Assembly: GCF_040581405.1 (NCBI RefSeq)
Contig: NZ_CP137157.1
Coordinates: 500,001-564,000, forward strand
Source of the DNA: Komagataeibacter sucrofermentans DSM 15973
GTDB taxonomy: Bacteria; Pseudomonadota; Alphaproteobacteria; Acetobacterales; Acetobacteraceae
Length of the DNA stretch: 64,000 nt
Direction: 5' to 3'
Shown here: in pieces, positions 19,961 to 28,857 of the stretch
How the letters are laid out: each line of letters starts with the position of its first letter
How positions within the stretch are numbered: the stretch's first letter is position 1
Notes under the pieces: model-generated
Databases searched by the model: none
The model's input: the letters and a program-made list of their open reading frames with translations, nothing else
Told to the model about the DNA's origin: nothing
Position numbers and translations under genes: made by a program

Positions 19961-20293
19961 ATGGAAAAAATAAGCTGGAATGATTTTGAAAAAGTCCTGA
20001 TCGTTGCGGGCACGATTGTTCGTGTCGAGGATTTTCCCGAAGCCCGTAAGCCAGCCTACAGGATATGGGCTGATTTCGGCCCTTATGGCGAACTGAAAAC
20101 CAGCGCGCAGTTTACAAAACTGTATGACCGCGACACGCTGGTGGGGCGGCAGGTGATCGGGATCATCAATTTCCCCGAAAAGCAGATCGGCCCCTTCCGC
20201 TCGCAGTTCCTGCTATCGGGTTTTGAAACGCCGGAGGGCGTTGTGCTGGCATCGATCGAACGCAGCGTGCCCAATGGCACCCGGCTGAGCTGA
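19961..20293 (+). CDS. csaA: CsaA-type tRNA-binding-domain protein
   Basis: 110 residues forming one OB-fold of the tRNA-binding type. Conserved segments include [53 protein letters not shown] and SQFLLSGFE. CsaA proteins are small dimers described as export chaperones. ATG 19961 is chosen with GGAG 10 nt upstream. It comes after the secreted protein gene in the same direction, but probably as an unrelated housekeeping gene. Confidence 0.85.
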   Translation: MEKISWNDFEKVLIVAGTIVRVEDFPEARKPAYRIWADFGPYGELKTSAQFTKLYDRDTLVGRQVIGIINFPEKQIGPFRSQFLLSGFETPEGVVLASIERSVPNGTRLS

Positions 20294-20392
20294 ATCCTGC
20301 ACATATAATATTTCACAAAAGAAACAATAATAAACGCTACAAGTTAAATATATGCCAGTATTATAAATGTCTGGAAACGATACGGGCTGGTC

Positions 20393-21823
20393 ATGGCCAA
20401 TGAAAAACCACCCGTCATGACCAGTATTCTCCCAACCTTGCAGGGAATGGTACACGGCATGGGCGATACGGCTGGTTCTTCTTATTCCAATCATGCCCTG
20501 TCCACGCTCAGGCAGCGTCATGTCATCATGATCGCCCTCGGCGGGGCCATCGGGGCAGGGCTGTTTGTGGGTAGCAGCGCTGCCATTGCCGCAGCCGGAC
20601 CGGCCGTGCTGGTGGCGTTCGTGGCGGTGGGGCTGCTGGTCATGCTGGTCATGCGCATGCTGGGTGAAATGGTAACGGCCCGCCCTGGCCGGGGCTCGTT
20701 CGTGGCCTATATCCGTGAGGCTCATGGCAATGGGGCGGCATTTACCGCAGGCTGGCTGTACTGGTTTTTCTGGCTGGTCGTGCTGGGTAGCGAGGCGATT
20801 GCTGGCGCCATCTTGCTGCATGAAAGCATCAACCTGCCTGTCTGGTTGCTGGCAACGGGCCTGATTGTCACGCTCATGGTTATCAATCTGGTAGCCGTGC
20901 GCATATTTGGCGAATGTGAATTCTGGCTGTCCATGGTCAAGGTGGTCAGCATCGTCGTGTTCGTGCTGGTGGGCAGTCTGGCTGTCGGGCACGTGCTGGG
21001 GCCGCCAGTGCCGGTAGTGCACAACCTGCTGGGGCATGGCGGTTTCATGCCACATGGCAGTATTGCGGTGCTTTCTATTGTTCCTACCGTCCTGTTTACC
21101 ATGATCGGCTCTGAAATCGCGACGGTGGCAGCAGGAGAAACAGCAGAGCCTGCCCGGAATGTCGCGCACGTAACCCGTAGCCTGGGCACGCGGCTGACGT
21201 TGTTCTACAGCCTCTCGATCGGCCTGATCCTGATGATCGTGCCGTGGAGCGATATTGTGCCGGGGCATTCGCCCTTTGTCATGGCCATGCAGGCCATGCA
21301 CATTCCTGGCGCTGCGGCAGGCATGCGTATCGTGGTGCTGACGGCAGTGATCTCGTGCATGAATTCCAGCCTGTACATCACATCACGCATTCTGGCGGAA
21401 CTGGCACGCCATGGGGATGCTCCGGCAGCTCTTCAGCATCATGGTCGACATAATACGCCGGTCAATGCCATCGTGGCCAATTCGGTTGCCGGGGGGATTG
21501 TGGCTTTTGCCTCTATTGTCGCGCCTGATACGGTCTTTTCGTTCCTGCTCAGTTGCAGCGGGGCGGTGATTCTCGTGGTGTATTCCCTGATCATGACGGC
21601 CTATATTGTCCTGCGCCGTCGGGCGCCCAGGGAGGCGCAGAAAGCGTTTTTCCATCTGCCGCTGTTTCCAGCCATCAATATTGCCTGTCTGGGCGGGGTG
21701 GTGGTGATTTTTGCTGCCATGTTCAGCAATCCCGCGCAGCGGGAAACGGCTGCTGCCAGCCTCGGCACATGCCTGCTGTTTGTCGTGATCGACATGGTGC
21801 GGCGCCGGAGGCGGCCCGCCTGA
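20393..21823 (+). CDS. APC-family amino acid/GABA permease
   Basis: 476 residues with about twelve hydrophobic spans. Family motifs are LRQRHVIMIALGGAIGAGLFVGSS (first span), GEMVTARPGRGSFVAYI, and SEIATVAAGETAEPARNVA in the middle. The closest type is the GABA/aromatic amino acid permease branch, an inner-membrane proton symporter. Exact substrate cannot be read from sequence. It lies between the spermidine-dehydrogenase-like gene and the aminotransferase, which fits uptake of an amino acid or polyamine breakdown product such as 4-aminobutyrate. Confidence 0.85.
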   Translation: MANEKPPVMTSILPTLQGMVHGMGDTAGSSYSNHALSTLRQRHVIMIALGGAIGAGLFVGSSAAIAAAGPAVLVAFVAVGLLVMLVMRMLGEMVTARPGRGSFVAYIREAHGNGAAFTAGWLYWFFWLVVLGSEAIAGAILLHESINLPVWLLATGLIVTLMVINLVAVRIFGECEFWLSMVKVVSIVVFVLVGSLAVGHVLGPPVPVVHNLLGHGGFMPHGSIAVLSIVPTVLFTMIGSEIATVAAGETAEPARNVAHVTRSLGTRLTLFYSLSIGLILMIVPWSDIVPGHSPFVMAMQAMHIPGAAAGMRIVVLTAVISCMNSSLYITSRILAELARHGDAPAALQHHGRHNTPVNAIVANSVAGGIVAFASIVAPDTVFSFLLSCSGAVILVVYSLIMTAYIVLRRRAPREAQKAFFHLPLFPAINIACLGGVVVIFAAMFSNPAQRETAAASLGTCLLFVVIDMVRRRRRPA

Positions 21824-21871
21824 TGACGATGGGCAGGCCAATACAATAAATACCATTTTATTATAAAGAAG

Positions 21872-21908
21872 TTTTTGGTGAAGCTTTCTGCAAAACGCTT
21901 CACCAAAG
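21872..21908. repeat. Palindromic intergenic repeat element, copy 1
   Basis: TTTTTGGTGAAGC / GCTTCACCAAA hairpin preceded by an AT-rich TTATAAAGAAG. A diverged relative lies at about 56188-56260. It resembles a mosaic repeat I recall between genes of Komagataeibacter. Confidence 0.5.
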
Positions 21909-21943
21909 GCAGAACCCAAGGCCCTACATCAAGATGACATAAT

Positions 21944-21974
21944 AAAAAGGCCGGGATATGCCCATATCCCGGCC
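21944..21974 (-). terminator. Terminator of the aminotransferase gene
   Basis: On the minus strand a strong GGCCGGGATATG / CATATCCCGGCC hairpin is followed by TTTTTATTA, 30 nt after the aminotransferase stop. It may also stop the converging permease transcript. Confidence 0.85.
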
Positions 21975-22003
21975 CGGTCCTGATAACAGTTCAGGGGTAG
22001 ACG

Positions 22004-23383
22004 TTAGCCCTTGAGGGCTGCGCGCACATCCGCATCGTCGCGCACGGCATCGAGCACGTCGGTCAGGCGGTCGCACAGCAGATCGACTTCTTCGGTGGTG
22101 CAGCACAGCGGCGGGGCCAGGCCGATGATGTCATCACCAAAGGCACGGAACAGCACGCCCTTTTCATAACCGATGCTCGACAGCTTGCTGGCGATCTTGA
22201 GCTTCGCATCCGGCTTGCGCTTGGTCATCTTGTCGGTAACCAGTTCGATCCCGGCCAGCATGCCGCTGATGCGCACATCGCCCACCAGCGCGTGGTTGCC
22301 CAGCGCATGCAGGCGGCGGGCCAGGTGTTCACCCGCCTTGACGCCATTGGCCAGCATGCCCTGTTCATACAGGTCCAGCACGGCCAGGCCGATGGCGGCG
22401 CTGACAGGGTGCGCGCTGTAGGTCATGCCATGGCCAACCGCAACGCCGGGGGGCGTGTTATCGCGGATGGTGGTGTAAATATCTTCAGACATGAACACGG
22501 CACCCATCGGGGCATAGCCCGATGTCAGGCCTTTGGCGACCGTCATCATGTCGGGCACCACGTTTTCGCGCTCGCAGGCAAACAGGGGGCCTGTGCGGCC
22601 AAAACCCGTAATGACCTCATCGGCCACGAACAGGATGCCCAGTTCACGGCATGTCTCGCGCATGGCCTTCATCCAGCCCGCGGGCGGCACGATCACGCCG
22701 CCCGACCCCTGAACCGGTTCGCAGAAGAAGGCCGCGACCTTGTCTGCGCCAAGTTCGGCAACCTTGGCCTTCAGCGCGGCCACGGATGCTGCCGTGACGG
22801 CGGCATCGCTATTGTCGCCGGGGTGGCGGTAGGCATAGGGGCTGGGAATATGGTGCTGCCACGACAGAGGCACATCGGCATCGCGATGGAAGGCCGCCAG
22901 CGCCGTCAGCCCCGCGCCGGTATAGGTAGAGCCGTGATAGCCGCGGGCCAGGCCAATGACATGACGGCGCTCGGGCGTGCCGCGGGCATGCTGGTAGAAA
23001 CGGATGAAGCGCAGCGCGCTATCCACCGCATCCGAGCCGCCCTGCGAAAAGAAGATGCGGTTCAGGTTGCCCGGCGCGCGCGCGGCCAGTCGGCCAGCAA
23101 GCGTAATGGCGGGTTCGCTGGCAAAGCCGAAATACCCCGTGGCATAGGGCAGGCGCGCCATCTGCTCGGTCGCGGCCTCGACCACGCTCTTGCAGCCATA
23201 GCCGACATTGACGCACCACAGGCCGGAAAAGCCATCAAGCAGTTCCTTGCCGTGAATGTCCTTGAGCCAGGCGCCATGGCCTGAATGCAGGATGCGGGGA
23301 CCAGCCTCTTCCTGATCTCGCCAGGAGGAAACGGGATGGATCAGGTGATCCCGATCGATGGAAATCAGTTTTTCTGGGGTCAT
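22004..23383 (-). CDS. Class III (omega) aminotransferase, putrescine/amine type
   Basis: 459 residues, PLP-dependent. It moves the terminal amino group of an amine or omega-amino acid to a keto acid. Visible motifs: GLWCVNVGYG, SQGGSDAVDSALRFIRFY, YHGSTY, DEVITGFGRTG and the PLP lysine in TVAKGLTSGYAPMGAV (Lys about 284). The pattern fits the putrescine/beta-alanine-pyruvate aminotransferase group. I take ATG 23383; a TTG 15 nt upstream is an alternative, and neither has a clear ribosome site. The Lrp-family gene lies 196 nt upstream in the same orientation. Confidence 0.85.
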   Translation of the reverse strand: MTPEKLISIDRDHLIHPVSSWRDQEEAGPRILHSGHGAWLKDIHGKELLDGFSGLWCVNVGYGCKSVVEAATEQMARLPYATGYFGFASEPAITLAGRLAARAPGNLNRIFFSQGGSDAVDSALRFIRFYQHARGTPERRHVIGLARGYHGSTYTGAGLTALAAFHRDADVPLSWQHHIPSPYAYRHPGDNSDAAVTAASVAALKAKVAELGADKVAAFFCEPVQGSGGVIVPPAGWMKAMRETCRELGILFVADEVITGFGRTGPLFACERENVVPDMMTVAKGLTSGYAPMGAVFMSEDIYTTIRDNTPPGVAVGHGMTYSAHPVSAAIGLAVLDLYEQGMLANGVKAGEHLARRLHALGNHALVGDVRISGMLAGIELVTDKMTKRKPDAKLKIASKLSSIGYEKGVLFRAFGDDIIGLAPPLCCTTEEVDLLCDRLTDVLDAVRDDADVRAALKG

Positions 23384-23579
23384 GTCGCGCTTGGCCAAAT
23401 GTTATGGAGTTTTAACAGACCTGTTGATTGTGTCATAGACCAACAGAAGATGTTACGGGAAATGCCACCACCCGGGGCAGATTATGCCGTTTCCGACATT
23501 TGAGCAGCCCATAATCCTGATGGAGCGGCATTGATTCTGGTAGTATTCTGGTCCTTGCCCGTGGGGGTCATCATCAAAT

Positions 23580-24077
23580 TTACGTATCGTTACTGTCCAG
23601 AAGGCTTTCAATCGCCACGGCGGATTTGATGATGGGAGATTTTATGACAATATAGCTGAAATATTTTTCAATGCCGATATTACGATCAAGCATTGTTTCC
23701 ACGATTTCCTGATAATGATCCACGCTTTTGGTCATGAACTTCAGCAGGTAATCATAGCCACCACTGACCAGATGACATTCCACGACGGATGAAATTTTCT
23801 GGATATAGGTTTCAAAACGGGAAAAATCATCCCGCCGGTGGTCCGATAGCGTTACTTCGGTAAAGACCGTAAGCAGGCTGCTTATTTTCTGTAAATTGAT
23901 CTGTGCGCCATAACTGACAATATATCCCGCTTTTTCCAGGCGCTTGACCCTGATCAGGCACGGACTGGCCGACAGGCCCACCCGGCGTGCGAGTTCCACG
24001 TTGGTCAGTCGTCCGTTGCGCTGCAGTTGCGCAAGGATACGCAGGTCAATCCGGTCCAGTTTTGGCTGGGATATCAT
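23580..24077 (-). CDS. Lrp/AsnC-family regulator
   Basis: 165 residues: N-terminal helix-turn-helix (LDRIDLRILAQLQRNGRLTNV, ELARRVGLSASPCLIRVKRLE) and a C-terminal ligand-binding ACT-like domain (HLVSGGYDYLLKFMT). Such proteins sense amino acids and switch adjacent catabolic genes. It lies between the aminotransferase gene and the three-subunit dehydrogenase genes, all on the minus strand, so either or both are likely targets. Confidence 0.9.
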   Translation of the reverse strand: MISQPKLDRIDLRILAQLQRNGRLTNVELARRVGLSASPCLIRVKRLEKAGYIVSYGAQINLQKISSLLTVFTEVTLSDHRRDDFSRFETYIQKISSVVECHLVSGGYDYLLKFMTKSVDHYQEIVETMLDRNIGIEKYFSYIVIKSPIIKSAVAIESLLDSNDT

Positions 24078-24234
24078 GTTGGCCGATTACCTTTGTCCAT
24101 ATAAAAACCGCTGTTGTGGCGTCGATGCGTCATGCAGCATGAAGGTGGCATGTCCGCACGGATAAGAAAAGAAGATCGCATGCTCCCAGCGCTTTATCAT
24201 GCACCCTGCGCCGCGACGGGCGGCGCGTGAAGGA

Positions 24235-24272
24235 GGCCCGGCAATGGCACGCACGGCTGCCATCGCCGGGCC
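24235..24272 (-). terminator. Hairpin after the three-subunit dehydrogenase operon
   Basis: GGCCCGGC-ATGGCA / TGCCAT-GCCGGGCC stem a few bases past the beta-subunit stop. The following T-run is weak, so termination is probable but not certain. Confidence 0.5.
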
Positions 24273-24275
24273 GGG

Positions 24276-25415
24276 TTACTGGAACCGTTTTATATGGAAG
24301 GGCTCCAGCGGAATGTCGGTGCGCCCGGTTGCAATCAATTCCGCCATGGTCATGCCCACGCCGGGGCCAAGCTGAAAGCCGTGACCGCAGAAGCCGAAGG
24401 CGAAGAACAGGCCGGGCACCTTGCTGCTTGGCCCCATGATGGGCAGGTTGTCGCCCACATATCCTTCCACCCCCGACCAGGTGCGGATAATGCGCAGCCG
24501 CGCCATCTGTGGCACCAGCCGGGCAAGGTGGGGCATCTGGCGCATGGTGTTGAGCGGGTCGATCGGCGCGCGTTTGGCCACGATGTCCGCCACGCTGCGC
24601 AGGCCGCCGCCAAACACGATATTTCCGCGCTTGACCTGCCGCAGGTAGACGCCTTCCTCCGGCACGCTCGAGGCGCAGCCGATGACCGGCTCGATGCGGT
24701 AGGGGAGCGGTTCGGTCACCCCCATCTGCGGGCCATTGGCGGCAAAGGGAATATCCTCGCCAAAGGAGGCGGCCATCGCCCGACCCCATGCCCCGCTTGA
24801 AATCTGGAGGAGGGGGGCCTGGAAGGACTGCCCGTTCCGTGTCTCGACAATAAAGTCTTCCGCCGATTTGGTAATGGCGCACACTTCGGCGTTTTCGATC
24901 ACCCGCGCGCCTGCCCGCCGCGCCGCGCGCCCGAAGGCCGGGGCGGCAAGGCGGGGATTGGCATGCCCGTCGAGCGGGGAATAGGAAACGGTGCGGATAT
25001 CAGGGCCGACCATGGGGAACTGGGCACGCGCCTGCGCCCCGGTCATGATGGTCAGGTCCAGGCCGTAGGGCTTGCAGTCAACCGCGTATTTTTCCAGCCG
25101 GGCGCCGTCCTTTTCGCTGGTGGTGACCAGAATGTGCCCGCTCATGACAAACTCTGCATCTTCCCCGATCAGGCGGGGCATGTTGAGCCAGATATCGCGC
25201 GAGCGGTTGGCCAGCGGCAACTGGCCCAGATAGCGGCTCTGGCGGCGCACGTTGCCAAAATTGACGCCACTTGCCGCCTGTCCCACCAGGTCACGCTCCA
25301 GCAGGATGACCGACAGCCCCTGCCTGCGCAGGAAAAAAGCCGTCGCGGCCCCCATGAAGCCACCGCCGACAATAATCACATCGGCCTGCATGCGGTTGGT
25401 CGGATAGGCGGTCAT
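24276..25415 (-). CDS. FAD oxidoreductase, DadA/HcnC/OoxB-like beta subunit
   Basis: 379 residues. An N-terminal FAD fold (DVIIVGGGFMGAATAFFLRR, about 12-31, then LLERDLVGQAASG) and a C-terminal VGDNLPIMGP segment place it with D-amino-acid-dehydrogenase-like subunits such as HcnC, opine oxidase B and hydroxyproline dehydrogenase beta. It probably holds the substrate site and oxidises a C-N bond. Its start overlaps the alpha-subunit stop by 4 nt, a sign of coupled translation. Substrate is not determinable from sequence. Confidence 0.85.
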   Translation of the reverse strand: MTAYPTNRMQADVIIVGGGFMGAATAFFLRRQGLSVILLERDLVGQAASGVNFGNVRRQSRYLGQLPLANRSRDIWLNMPRLIGEDAEFVMSGHILVTTSEKDGARLEKYAVDCKPYGLDLTIMTGAQARAQFPMVGPDIRTVSYSPLDGHANPRLAAPAFGRAARRAGARVIENAEVCAITKSAEDFIVETRNGQSFQAPLLQISSGAWGRAMAASFGEDIPFAANGPQMGVTEPLPYRIEPVIGCASSVPEEGVYLRQVKRGNIVFGGGLRSVADIVAKRAPIDPLNTMRQMPHLARLVPQMARLRIIRTWSGVEGYVGDNLPIMGPSSKVPGLFFAFGFCGHGFQLGPGVGMTMAELIATGRTDIPLEPFHIKRFQ

Positions 25416-26782
25416 GATTTTACCGTGCAGTTAAGGGGGAGGGGCTTGACGGGCGCTGCCGTGCGCAGGCGGCCGACTTCGCGCACCGGCACATTGCGCG
25501 CCGCGGCCAGGATCTCGGCTGCGGCAAGGCCGCACATGCGCCCCTGACACCGCCCCATGCCGGGGCGGGTGAGGGCCTTGGCGCGGTTCATCTCGGGCGC
25601 ATCGAGTTCGCCCGCCGCGCGGCGGATCTCGCCTGCCGTTATGTTTTCACACCGGCAAACCACCGTTTCATCGGGCAGGGCGCGGGCCAGATGCGCAGGC
25701 CAGGGGAACGCTTCGGCCAGGCCCCGGCCAAAGCGGTTCATGACTGCCAGCGTCTCGTGCAGTTGCGTGAATTCGGTGTCGGCAACCGCATGGCCGCCAT
25801 CGCGCAGCACGGCGCAGGCGGCAAGCTGGCCTGCGGCCTCGGCCGCGTCGGCCCCGCGCAGCAGCACGCCATCGCCCGCCAGATAGACATCGGGCCGGCT
25901 GGTGTGGCCATTGCGGTCAACATGCGGGCGCCACTGGGTAAAGCAGGGGTCGAAAATGAATTCGCATTTCAGCAGGTCGGCCAACTGCGTTTCCGAACGC
26001 AGGCCGTAGCCCATGCCGACCGCATCGCACGAAACATGGCGCAGCCTGCCCCGGCTGTCGCGCCATGCCACGCCCGATACCTGGTTGTTGCTGCCTTCAA
26101 TGGCGCGCGGCGTGATCCCGGCATGCAGGCGCACGCCCGCACGCGCGAGGTCGGCCATGTAACGCACGCCATTGGCCACGACCCGCGCCCGGCTGGCCAT
26201 GCGCCGCAGGCCCCGCATGCGGGTGGAGACAGCGCTGGTATCAAGCACGGCGGCCGGTTTGGCGCCCGCCTGCAGGTATTGCCAGGCCACAAGATAGAGC
26301 AGCGGGCCGGTGCCCATGAAAACCGGCTTCTGCCCGATGGCGCAGGCCTGCGCCTTCAGCGCGATCTGGGCGGCGCCAAGGCTGTAGGCTCCCGGCGTGG
26401 TCCAGCCGGGCACCGGCATGATCCGGTCGGTCGCCCCTGATGCGATAATGACCCGGCTGAATGGCACGATGGTCACATCCTGCCCGCGCACGGTCATGAG
26501 CCCTTCAGTCGAAACGCCCCATACGGTCGTGCCGGGGCGATAGTCGATATGGGGGCGCAACAGATCGAAATCCGTATGCAGGCTGGTCGCCTTTGCTGCT
26601 TCGGTGCCGTACAGCTTTTCGGGCGCGCGGTGAAAATTTTCCGGCTGGCGGCGATAGATCTGGCCACCCTGGCGGTCGTTTTCATCAATGACAACCGGGC
26701 GCAGGCCTGCCTGCACCAGTCGTTGCGCCGCGCGCGTGCCAGCCGGCCCCGCGCCGATGACGATTACAGGTTCGTCAGCCAT
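25412..26782 (-). CDS. FAD/NAD(P) oxidoreductase, HcnB/OoxA-like alpha subunit
   Basis: 456 residues. FAD motif PVIVIGAGPAGTRAAQRLV (about 5-23), a mid-protein segment VYLAGDGVLLRGADAAEAAGQL, and a C-terminal BFD-like [2Fe-2S] module with cysteines near 376, 378, 412 and 417 (VCRCEN, GRCQGRMCG). This domain order matches the alpha subunit of HcnABC/opine oxidase complexes, which passes electrons from the beta subunit. ATG 26782 is set by GGAGG 5 nt upstream; a longer in-frame extension is not supported. It overlaps both neighbours in the operon. Confidence 0.87.
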   Translation of the reverse strand: MADEPVIVIGAGPAGTRAAQRLVQAGLRPVVIDENDRQGGQIYRRQPENFHRAPEKLYGTEAAKATSLHTDFDLLRPHIDYRPGTTVWGVSTEGLMTVRGQDVTIVPFSRVIIASGATDRIMPVPGWTTPGAYSLGAAQIALKAQACAIGQKPVFMGTGPLLYLVAWQYLQAGAKPAAVLDTSAVSTRMRGLRRMASRARVVANGVRYMADLARAGVRLHAGITPRAIEGSNNQVSGVAWRDSRGRLRHVSCDAVGMGYGLRSETQLADLLKCEFIFDPCFTQWRPHVDRNGHTSRPDVYLAGDGVLLRGADAAEAAGQLAACAVLRDGGHAVADTEFTQLHETLAVMNRFGRGLAEAFPWPAHLARALPDETVVCRCENITAGEIRRAAGELDAPEMNRAKALTRPGMGRCQGRMCGLAAAEILAAARNVPVREVGRLRTAAPVKPLPLNCTVKS

Positions 26783-27066
26783 GGGACCTCCGTTGTGGTA
26801 ATGCGCATGCCGGGCTGGGCCGTTGTCGAACATGCGCGTAGCTGCGTGCCGTCTTCGGTCCATACCCAGCAGTCCTGACACGCCCCCATCAGGCAGAAAC
26901 CCGCCCGTGGCGCATTGTCGAATTCATTGTGGCGCAGTTGCCCGATCCGTGTCAGCAGGGCCACCAGCACGGTGTCGCCTTCCAGCGCCTCGATTTCATG
27001 GCCATCGACGAACAGGCGTATGGTTTTTCGGTCTTTTTCGGCTACACGTCGGAATAAAGCCGGCAT
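26764..27066 (-). CDS. (2Fe-2S) ferredoxin-like gamma subunit (HcnA-like)
   Basis: 100 residues. Plant-type ferredoxin pattern with Cys 58, 63, 66 and 79 (GFCLMGACQDCW, LRACS). In this enzyme family the gamma subunit is such a small protein and its gene comes first, as here. It overlaps the alpha-subunit start by 19 nt. ATG 27066 has AAGAGAG a few bases upstream; 12 in-frame codons before it are less likely to be used. Confidence 0.85.
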   Translation of the reverse strand: MPALFRRVAEKDRKTIRLFVDGHEIEALEGDTVLVALLTRIGQLRHNEFDNAPRAGFCLMGACQDCWVWTEDGTQLRACSTTAQPGMRITTTEVPWLTNL

Positions 27067-27366
27067 TGGTTCTCTCTTGGGTTGGGTCTGCTGGCGGGGC
27101 ATATGCCGAATGATATGAGGATGCGACCTGAATTCACATACCCGAAAGAGTCACGCACCCGGAATGAAATTTGTTTAAAAAAAACAGGGGCAGGAAAGCA
27201 GGAAGTCCTGTTTCTGTGTTGAGTACGAAACATAATGTCCAGCCCGCGCCTTACAATGGCGGGCACGACCTGCGTGTCATGCGCGCCCCGTTTGAGGGAG
27301 GCTGCCGTCCGGGCGTGGTCCGGTCCGGCATACGGATAAAACGCATATTGGTTCAGGAAACGTTTC
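27067..27366. promoter_or_regulatory. Divergent promoter region of two catabolic operons
   Basis: 300 nt between the minus-strand dehydrogenase operon and the plus-strand aldehyde dehydrogenase operon, so it should contain both promoters. An A-run with an imperfect AACAGG/CCTGTT repeat occurs near 27175-27215. No gene is seen. Confidence 0.5.
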
Positions 27367-28851
27367 ATGTCGTCCTCACTGTCTTTCGATCCCGCCCTTG
27401 CTGATATTCCCGCAGGCCATTTCATTGGCGGCCAGTTGCTCGCGGGTGGGGAGCAGATTGCGGTACACGCTCCCTCAAGCGGCGCGGTGGTGGGGCATAT
27501 CCCCGCAGGCAGCGCGGATATCGTCGATCAGGCCGTGCGCCGCGCAGCCCATGTGCAGGCAACAAGTGGCTGGGCCACCTGTGCCCCGCGTGAACGCGCG
27601 CGGGTGATCCGGCAGTGGGCACGGCTGGTGGAAGAAAATGCCGGGCGGCTGGCCCGACTGGAATCCTTCTGCTCCACCCGCCCCATTGCCGAGAGCACGG
27701 CATGGGATGTGCCGTTTACGGCGGAGGGGATGCGTTTCTTCGCGGAATATGCCGACAAGCTTGGCGGTGATGTGGCCGCCACCCAGTCGGACCTGCTGGG
27801 CATGACGATTGCCGAACCCTATGGCGTGATCGGCGCCATCGCGCCGTGGAATTTTCCGCTGGTCATGGGCAGCTGGAAAGTGCTGCCCGCCCTGGTGGCG
27901 GGCAATGGCGTGGTACTCAAGCCCTCGGAAATGACGCCGTTCTCCGTCGTGCTGCTGGCCCAGCTTGGCGAGCAGGCGGGCCTGCCCGCGGGGCTGTTCA
28001 ATGTGGTGCAGGGGGCAGGCAGCGTGGTGGGCGCGGCGCTGTCGCGGCACCCGCTGGTGGGCAAGCTCACCTTTACCGGCTCCACCCGCACGGGCATTGC
28101 GGTCATGCAGGCGGCGGCTCAAAGCGGGCCCAAGCCGGTTACGCTGGAACTCGGTGGCAAGAGCCCGCAGGTGGTCTATCAGGACATCAGCTGCATCGAC
28201 ACGGTGGCCGCCCGTATCTTCCGCGCCTTTACCGGCAATGCCGGGCAGGTGTGCGTGACCGGTTCGCGCCTGATCGTGCATGAAAAGGTCGCAGCCCCCC
28301 TCATCGAGCGCATCGCCACGCTGGCAGGCCAGGTCCGCCCTGGCCCTACATGGAATGGAGAGGCGGCCTACGCCCCGATCATTTCCTCCTCCCAGGCGCA
28401 GCGGATAGAAGACATCGTCAGCCGCGCCTGTGCGGCAGGCGCGCAGCAGGCCGTGCCCATGCGCCGCCTGCTGCCCGATAGCGGCGGGGTTTTCCTCTCG
28501 CCTGCGGTGCTGACCAACGTGACCATGCAGAATGTGGCCGTGCGCGAGGAAATCTTTGGCCCGGTCCTGACCGTGCAGACCTTCAGGGAAGAAGAGGAAG
28601 CCATGACGCTGGCCGAACACCCTGAATACGGGCTGGCCGCTGGCGTGCATACCGCTGACCTCGGTCGCGCCATGCGGGCGGTCAGGCGGCTGAAGGCAGG
28701 CACGGTGTGGGTCAACCGATACGGGCGATCGGCTGATTTTGTCATTCCCACGGGCGGCTTTGGCGGTTCGGGCATTGGCAAGGACCTTGGGCGACAGGCG
28801 GTGGAGGCCAACCTGCGGCACAAAAGCGTGCTGATGTCGTTTGAGGGATAA
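27367..28851 (+). CDS. NAD(P)-dependent aldehyde dehydrogenase
   Basis: 494 residues, soluble. ALDH motifs: IAPWNFPLVMGSWKVLPALVAGN, KPSEMTP, FTGSTRTG, the catalytic Glu in TLELGGKSP (about 257-265) and the catalytic Cys in NAGQVCVTGSR (about 294-304). It resembles the broad gamma-glutamyl-aminobutyraldehyde/betaine aldehyde group. Probably it oxidises the aldehyde made by an amine oxidase. First gene of a tight plus-strand operon: 6 nt to the M20 gene, which overlaps the next by 4 nt. Confidence 0.9.
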   Translation: MSSSLSFDPALADIPAGHFIGGQLLAGGEQIAVHAPSSGAVVGHIPAGSADIVDQAVRRAAHVQATSGWATCAPRERARVIRQWARLVEENAGRLARLESFCSTRPIAESTAWDVPFTAEGMRFFAEYADKLGGDVAATQSDLLGMTIAEPYGVIGAIAPWNFPLVMGSWKVLPALVAGNGVVLKPSEMTPFSVVLLAQLGEQAGLPAGLFNVVQGAGSVVGAALSRHPLVGKLTFTGSTRTGIAVMQAAAQSGPKPVTLELGGKSPQVVYQDISCIDTVAARIFRAFTGNAGQVCVTGSRLIVHEKVAAPLIERIATLAGQVRPGPTWNGEAAYAPIISSSQAQRIEDIVSRACAAGAQQAVPMRRLLPDSGGVFLSPAVLTNVTMQNVAVREEIFGPVLTVQTFREEEEAMTLAEHPEYGLAAGVHTADLGRAMRAVRRLKAGTVWVNRYGRSADFVIPTGGFGGSGIGKDLGRQAVEANLRHKSVLMSFEG

Positions 28852-28857
28852 AGCGCG

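Noticed and set aside
24276-27066. Naming the three-subunit dehydrogenase hcnABC
   Set aside because: Order and size fit, but opine and hydroxyproline dehydrogenases share them and the surroundings suggest amine catabolism, so no symbol is given.
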